Source: Clostridia bacterium
Lineage (GTDB): Bacteria > Bacillota > Clostridia > Oscillospirales > CAG-272
Length of the DNA: 64,000 nucleotides
Assembly: GCA_017456145.1 (NCBI GenBank)
Contig: JAFTJZ010000091.1
Coordinates: forward strand, 1 to 64,000
Direction: 5' to 3'
Made by a program: the position numbers and the translations under genes
Notes under the pieces: model-generated
Seen by the model: only the letters and a program-made list of their open reading frames with translations
Told to the model about the DNA's origin: nothing
Databases searched by the model: none
Part shown: positions 60,005 to 64,000 of the stretch, piece after piece
Numbering within the stretch: position 1 is the stretch's first letter
Layout: each line of letters begins with the position of its first letter

Positions 60005-61663
60005 ATGTTCAACCTTCACACCCGTCTGACCTCCTCTCTGGAGAAGGGTTTCCTTGAGCAGTGGCCCGAGCAATTCCCCGCTCTGCACCGTGCGACCATA
60101 CTGCGCAATCAGCATCTCGCCTTTCAATTGTTGTATCGTCTGGATGCGGACAATCACGCGCGCCGCTTTTCACTGAAGATCGAGGGCGAGCTCGCCCCCT
60201 ACGTCACGCTGTACACCGTCGAGCAGGTACCCGTTCTGATGCCCTGCTTTCTTGGCAAGGTAGACGATAACTACCTGCGCACCACACCGGGGCTTTATCC
60301 CGATCTGCTGCAGCCGATCCACTATAGCAATGCCCTGTTTTTTGTCAAGGAACAGCTGCGCAGCCTTTGGATCAACGTAGACACCAAGGGACAGGTGGAG
60401 GCGGGAATATATCCCCTTTCGCTGGTCATCCACAGTCCTGAGGGAGAGGAGCTCCGCCGCGAGACGCTGGAGATTGAAATTCTTGCGGCCGACCTCCCCG
60501 ACCACGGCTTGATTTTGACGCAATGGTTCCACTGCGATTGTCTTGCGAACTACTACGGCTACGAGGTATTCTCCGAGCGTCACTGGGAGATCATGGAGAA
60601 TTTCATGCGCACGGCGGTTGAATACGGGCAGAATATGATCCTCACCCCCCTGTTCACCCCGCCGCTTGACACCGCCGTCGGCGGAGAACGCTTGACGACG
60701 CAGCTGGTTGCCGTCACCAAAAACGGCGACGAATATACCTTCGACTTTACGCTGCTTGACCGCTACATGGACACCGCCTTACGGGCGGGAATGAAGTATT
60801 TTGAAATGTCGCACCTGTTCACCCAGTGGGGTGCTGCACACGCTCCCAAGATCATGGCAACGGTGGACGGAGAATACCGCCGCATCTTCGGTTGGGAGAG
60901 TGATGCCACGGGCGAGGAATACACCACCTTCCTGCAGGATTTCCTCCCCGCGCTGATCACTCACCTGAAGGAACGCGGCTTGGACAAAGCGTGTAAATAC
61001 CATATCTCCGACGAGCCCAACGACGACTGTCTGGAGCAATACCGTCGCGCGCAGGCGGTGGTTGCCGAGGCTCTTGAGGGCTACGACATCATGGACGCGC
61101 TTTCCTCCTTTGAATTCTACAAGCAGGACGTGACCAAGATGCCCATTCCTGCCAGCAACCACATCGAACCCTTCCTCACAGAAAATATCTCCGGCCTTTG
61201 GACCTATTACTGCTGCGCTCAGCACACCAACGTCAGCAATCGTTTCATTGCCCAGCCCTCCTGGCGTAACCGCGCGTTGGGAATGCAGTGCTTTAAGTAC
61301 GATATTGCGGGATTTTTGCAATGGGGCTACAATTTCTACAACAATATGTACTCGGTGAACAGCATCAATCCCTACCTCTGCAACGACGGTGAGATGCAGG
61401 TTCCCGCGGGAGATGCCTTTGTCGTCTATCCCGGGCAGGACGGTCACCCGATGGTGTCGCTGCGCCTGGTCGTCTTCCGCGAGAGCTTGGAGGATATCGC
61501 CGCCATGAAACTCGCTGCCTCGCTGTGCGGCAAGGATGCCGTCGTCGCCGCCATCGAGAACGCTTACGGCAAGCCCGTTCGCTTTGATGACTGCCCCCAC
61601 ACCGCCGACGAAATGCTCCGCGTCAGAGCCGCAGTCGATGCTTTGATTAAAGAAAATGTATGA
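60005..61663 (+). CDS. DUF4091-domain protein, glycoside-hydrolase-like
   Basis: A 552-residue cytoplasmic protein. The N-terminal 160 residues are beta-rich (about 130-155: PLSLVIHSPEGEELRRETLE); the central part looks like a TIM-barrel glycoside hydrolase (THLKERGLDKACKYHISDEP with a possible catalytic Asp-Glu; WTYYCCAQHTNVSNRFIAQP), and the C-terminal part (GFLQWGYNFYNNMY, VVYPGQDGHPMVSLRL) is the DUF4091 signature. The substrate is unknown. GAGG precedes the ATG. It lacks a signal peptide, so it would act on imported sugars. Confidence 0.82.
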   Translation: MFNLHTRLTSSLEKGFLEQWPEQFPALHRATILRNQHLAFQLLYRLDADNHARRFSLKIEGELAPYVTLYTVEQVPVLMPCFLGKVDDNYLRTTPGLYPDLLQPIHYSNALFFVKEQLRSLWINVDTKGQVEAGIYPLSLVIHSPEGEELRRETLEIEILAADLPDHGLILTQWFHCDCLANYYGYEVFSERHWEIMENFMRTAVEYGQNMILTPLFTPPLDTAVGGERLTTQLVAVTKNGDEYTFDFTLLDRYMDTALRAGMKYFEMSHLFTQWGAAHAPKIMATVDGEYRRIFGWESDATGEEYTTFLQDFLPALITHLKERGLDKACKYHISDEPNDDCLEQYRRAQAVVAEALEGYDIMDALSSFEFYKQDVTKMPIPASNHIEPFLTENISGLWTYYCCAQHTNVSNRFIAQPSWRNRALGMQCFKYDIAGFLQWGYNFYNNMYSVNSINPYLCNDGEMQVPAGDAFVVYPGQDGHPMVSLRLVVFRESLEDIAAMKLAASLCGKDAVVAAIENAYGKPVRFDDCPHTADEMLRVRAAVDALIKENV

Positions 61664-61668
61664 GTAAT

Positions 61669-61932
61669 GCGGGGGGAACTTTTTTGGAAAAAAGTTCCCC
61701 CCGCACCCCCTTCAAAAAACTTGTAAAATAAATGGATAGGATGCTTTCGTTACAATGACATCCTATCCATTTTTTGTTCAAGTTCTTGAAGGGAGGGGTA
61801 CGGGGAGGGGAACGATGTTTGTCGGTCGTGATGTTTTGCATAGCAAAACGGCACGATGACGGCGTTCAGCCGTCAAGGCAAACTCGAAGATCGCTTGCGA
61901 TCATCTTCTTATCAAGAATTTTCCCTCCCCGC
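61669..61932. repeat. Composite inverted-repeat element, copy B (inverted, with insert)
   Basis: Same modules as copy A in opposite orientation: hairpin GCGGGGGGAACTTTTTT (61669-61704), CCCCCTTCAAAAAACTT, inverted repeat TGGATAGGATG/CATCCTATCCA, TTGTTCAAGTTCTTGAAGGG and a final AAGAATTTTCCCTCC. About 90 extra bases (roughly 61815-61910) split its right arm. Lies between convergent genes. Confidence 0.88.
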
Positions 61933-61944
61933 AAAAAACATCTC

Positions 61945-62715
61945 TCAAATCGCCTCGATAAACGCCAATCCACGCAGCACGTCTGCTTCGGGGCGCTTTT
62001 GCTCCAATGTTTTTATGACATCCAGACGCTTGATCGCGCGATGAAAGTCTAACGGCAGGTCTCCCTCACCGGGAATAAGATGCATATCGCACATAAACGC
62101 CTCTCGATTGGTCAACTTAGCATCCGACCAGTGCACCCGTCCAATCCATTCGGGATGCTTGAGATATTCGTACAAATAGGCAAACCGCTCCTGAGCACTC
62201 TCCTTGGTTGCCGCACCTGTAGCCGCGTGACTAGTATCCAGCGTCAGCATGACGTTATCTCGGCAAACATCCGTATAGATTTGAAACCATTCTTCCGCCA
62301 TAGAACCATACGCCTTGCGATGCGCCATGTGCAGCGCTTGATTTTCAAGACAAAGTATGATTTTTTTCGTTGCCGCATAATCGGCAACGGCACGAATCCC
62401 CTCAATCATGCGCTCGTAATTGCCCACTACCTCGCCGTGCAGTGCCTCAATGCCCATCAGATGCATGACCATACGATCTACGGGATAGCAGCATCCGGTA
62501 TCAATGGCGGTCTTGAGCGTTTCAATTGAGCGTTGCCGCCATGCATCGTCTAATGCGGCAAGATTCAGATTGGCATACGGCAGATGAACACCGTAGACAA
62601 AAGGAACGTACTGCTCCCAATTCGGCAAAACGTCATAACGACCAATGTGCGCCTCTACGCCAAGATGCTGCTCGGTCAGAAATTTCGGGGTATGTACGGG
62701 ACAGATCAATAACAT
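61945..62715 (-). CDS. Sugar phosphate isomerase/epimerase (TIM-barrel, AP endonuclease 2-like)
   Basis: A 256-residue TIM-barrel protein. Metal ligands appear in IILCLENQAL (Glu), MLTLDTSHAATG (Asp, His) and a closing DLPLDFHRAI region; the strand FVYGVHLPYANLNL carries a His. The family includes xylose-isomerase-like sugar epimerases and related lyases; the exact substrate is unknown. It starts 9 bases after the stop of the PHP gene, with GAGGTGATC as ribosome site, so the two form an operon. Confidence 0.83.
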   Translation of the reverse strand: MLLICPVHTPKFLTEQHLGVEAHIGRYDVLPNWEQYVPFVYGVHLPYANLNLAALDDAWRQRSIETLKTAIDTGCCYPVDRMVMHLMGIEALHGEVVGNYERMIEGIRAVADYAATKKIILCLENQALHMAHRKAYGSMAEEWFQIYTDVCRDNVMLTLDTSHAATGAATKESAQERFAYLYEYLKHPEWIGRVHWSDAKLTNREAFMCDMHLIPGEGDLPLDFHRAIKRLDVIKTLEQKRPEADVLRGLAFIEAI

Positions 62716-62724
62716 ACGATCACC

Positions 62725-63744
62725 TCACAAGAATACGGGATTCAATACAAACTGCGGAATATATTCCCCCTCGGAATATTTGCGCGGCATCGGCTTTCCC
62801 TTCCCTCGTACACGGAAATAGCCCTTGCCGGGAAGTGTAGCACGGTATGAAAAATTCTTTGAAACGTCGGTAAGAGAAGTCACCAACTCTCCGTTTGAAA
62901 TAATGTCTACCTGTTCCATCTCCACGTTTGCCTCAAAGGATAGCGTCACGTCATAATAGCCCTCCCGGTCGGTCGGCTCGGCGGTAAAGACAGGATTCTG
63001 AATACAATTGCCCACGGTGCAGAAGAATCTGCCCTCACGGTAGGCGCGGATGATCTCATCGTACGTGTTTTCTTCGACCCAAAGTACATCCTGCACAAAT
63101 TCGCCGGGATAATAATCGTCGCCTCCGTCATCAAAATGCTTATGGAAATCGGAGCCGTTACGGGCATACAGACGGTAGCCGGCACAAAGCAGACGATCCC
63201 ATTCTTCCCCGATCCGCCAGGTCTGCTTGGCACGTCGTTCCCTGCGGTCAACGCAAGCGATGACCTTGAATACATCATTCTCTGCAGCCAACGCCTCTAA
63301 ATCCTCATAAGAAACGTCGGGAGAGTTCGGATGATTGAAGATCATAAACGTTTGATCCTCTCCCCACCCGTCTTTGACATAGCGCATCTCCTGCAATGCT
63401 TCTTCAATTCCCTCGTGACCGCTTTGACGGTGGAAATGGCGCACCAGCTCCCGCTGCAGCGCAAACTCACGATTATCCGGCACGGTCACAAACATGGTGT
63501 GACGCTGGATGGGGAAATTCTGCTCGGCTGTGTGAAAAATCGGCAGCTCCGGATAACGTTCTCTTGCCTCCAGCACCTCGCGATACTGCGCCTCAAAGCA
63601 ATCGGGCGTATCATAGGAATGTCCGGAAATTCCGATAAAATCAATATAAGGGCGGCTACGCTTGATAATCTCCAAAACAGACAACGTACCGTCGTTACAA
63701 TTTTGCGTGTGAACGTGAAGATCGCCTTTGATCCATTTTCCCAT
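62725..63744 (-). CDS. PHP-domain metallohydrolase (CehA/McbA-like)
   Basis: A 339-residue PHP protein. The metal-binding motifs are KGDLHVHTQNCNDG at the N-terminus, GISGHSYD, TFMIFNHPNSPD, and YARNGSDFHKHF. A beta-rich C-terminal 90 residues follows. It is shorter than the related enzyme at 3947-5587 because it lacks the N-terminal helical and Ig-like parts. It probably hydrolyses a phosphoester and is coupled with the isomerase downstream. AGGTGAGG precedes the ATG. Confidence 0.82.
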   Translation of the reverse strand: MGKWIKGDLHVHTQNCNDGTLSVLEIIKRSRPYIDFIGISGHSYDTPDCFEAQYREVLEARERYPELPIFHTAEQNFPIQRHTMFVTVPDNREFALQRELVRHFHRQSGHEGIEEALQEMRYVKDGWGEDQTFMIFNHPNSPDVSYEDLEALAAENDVFKVIACVDRRERRAKQTWRIGEEWDRLLCAGYRLYARNGSDFHKHFDDGGDDYYPGEFVQDVLWVEENTYDEIIRAYREGRFFCTVGNCIQNPVFTAEPTDREGYYDVTLSFEANVEMEQVDIISNGELVTSLTDVSKNFSYRATLPGKGYFRVRGKGKPMPRKYSEGEYIPQFVLNPVFL

Positions 63745-63814
63745 TTTTTGACCTCACCTTTTCCATTTTGATCTGAAAAACACGCGTTTTTCAGACTTTC
63801 TTCCCTGCTAAAAA

Positions 63815-63846
63815 GCGAAAAAAGTCCACTTGGGACTTTTTTCGCG
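63815..63846. terminator. Terminator of serA
   Basis: GCGAAAAAAGTCC (63815-63827) pairs with GGACTTTTTTCGC (63833-63845). On the minus strand it lies just after the serA stop. Confidence 0.75.
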
Positions 63847-63855
63847 TATCAATCA

Positions 63856-64000
63856 TTAAATGAAACGAACGCGGATCATACCGTCGATGGTACGGATCAG
63901 CTCTTCCGTCTCGGCGCTGACCGAGCCGGTGATATCCACGATGGTGTAAGCGACCTCACCGCGCGACTTGTTGGTCATATTCTCGATATTGGCGCCGTCG
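63856..64000 (-). CDS. serA: D-3-phosphoglycerate dehydrogenase, C-terminal end (partial)
   Basis: The last 48 codons of a gene running off the window edge. The peptide (NIENMTNKSRGEVAYTIVDI, then TEELIRTIDGMIRVRFI) is an ACT-domain end as found in the short clostridial SerA enzymes; the N-S-R-G-E-x-A-Y-T block is characteristic. SerA starts serine synthesis from 3-phosphoglycerate. The call rests on the ACT end only; another ACT-domain enzyme is possible. Confidence 0.7.
   Translation of the reverse strand, partial: DGANIENMTNKSRGEVAYTIVDITGSVSAETEELIRTIDGMIRVRFI

Overview
The window looks like a chromosomal segment of an uncultured gut-type Clostridia (Firmicutes, Oscillospirales/Christensenellales-like). 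Pointers are a tyrosine T-box leader in front of tyrS, SigA-type promoters often with an extended TGn -10, strong GGAGG ribosome sites, a YerC-type TrpR-like regulator, ECF sigma/DUF4367 pairs, lipoprotein solute-binding proteins, and no outer-membrane or LPS genes. Core genes are of moderate GC; the interior of the polysaccharide cluster (about 13.7-21.2 kb) is visibly AT-rich, suggesting transfer. No rRNA, tRNA or CRISPR array was recognised.

Layout. 0.3-7.7 kb: a small secreted protein, an ECF sigma factor with its DUF4367 anti-sigma-like partner, a membrane-tethered XRE regulator, an unknown protein, a CehA/McbA-type PHP phosphoesterase, an XRE-TPR regulator and the remnant of a transposition ATPase. 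7.9-24.4 kb: a minus-strand Wzx/Wzy-type capsule cluster read from 24.4 kb downwards: aminotransferase, priming sugar transferase, two ATP-grasp ligases, an ornithine-cyclodeaminase-family enzyme, two glycosyltransferases, Wzy polymerase, Wzx flippase, CapE/FnlA, an AbiH-family phage-defence gene, an acyltransferase, CapG/FnlC and CapF/FnlB. The last two with CapE make UDP-L-FucNAc; the ligase/cyclodeaminase module may attach an unusual amino acid. 24.9-32.3 kb: a helicase with helicase-associated repeats, then a four-gene operon (HTH-fused GHMP sugar kinase, nucleotidyltransferase, UDP-uronate epimerase, UDP-glucose dehydrogenase) that looks like uronate-nucleotide synthesis and salvage. The helicase and the kinase share a 25-bp palindrome-bearing motif upstream.

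32.5-46 kb: a membrane XRE regulator, a large serine recombinase with a small companion, a sigma factor with a long C-terminal extension, T-box-tyrS, a nucleotidase-like HAD protein, a small membrane protein divergent from an XRE-S24 (LexA-like) repressor with candidate operators, and two orphan solute-binding lipoproteins. 46.3-64 kb: mainly housekeeping: hslO, a SAM methyltransferase and yerC in one operon, ROK glucokinase, mutY, asnA, XRE-TPR, rimO-pgsA, an unknown secreted protein, a tiny XRE gene behind a possible leader peptide, typA, a phosphoglycolate-phosphatase-like HAD, a DUF4091 protein, a TIM-barrel isomerase with a PHP protein, and the 3' end of serA.

Convergent gene pairs are repeatedly separated by members of a dispersed hairpin family; the most elaborate copies (57.02-57.19 kb and 61.67-61.93 kb) are the same composite element in opposite orientation. 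All functions are read from sequence patterns and memory of families; no database search was run.
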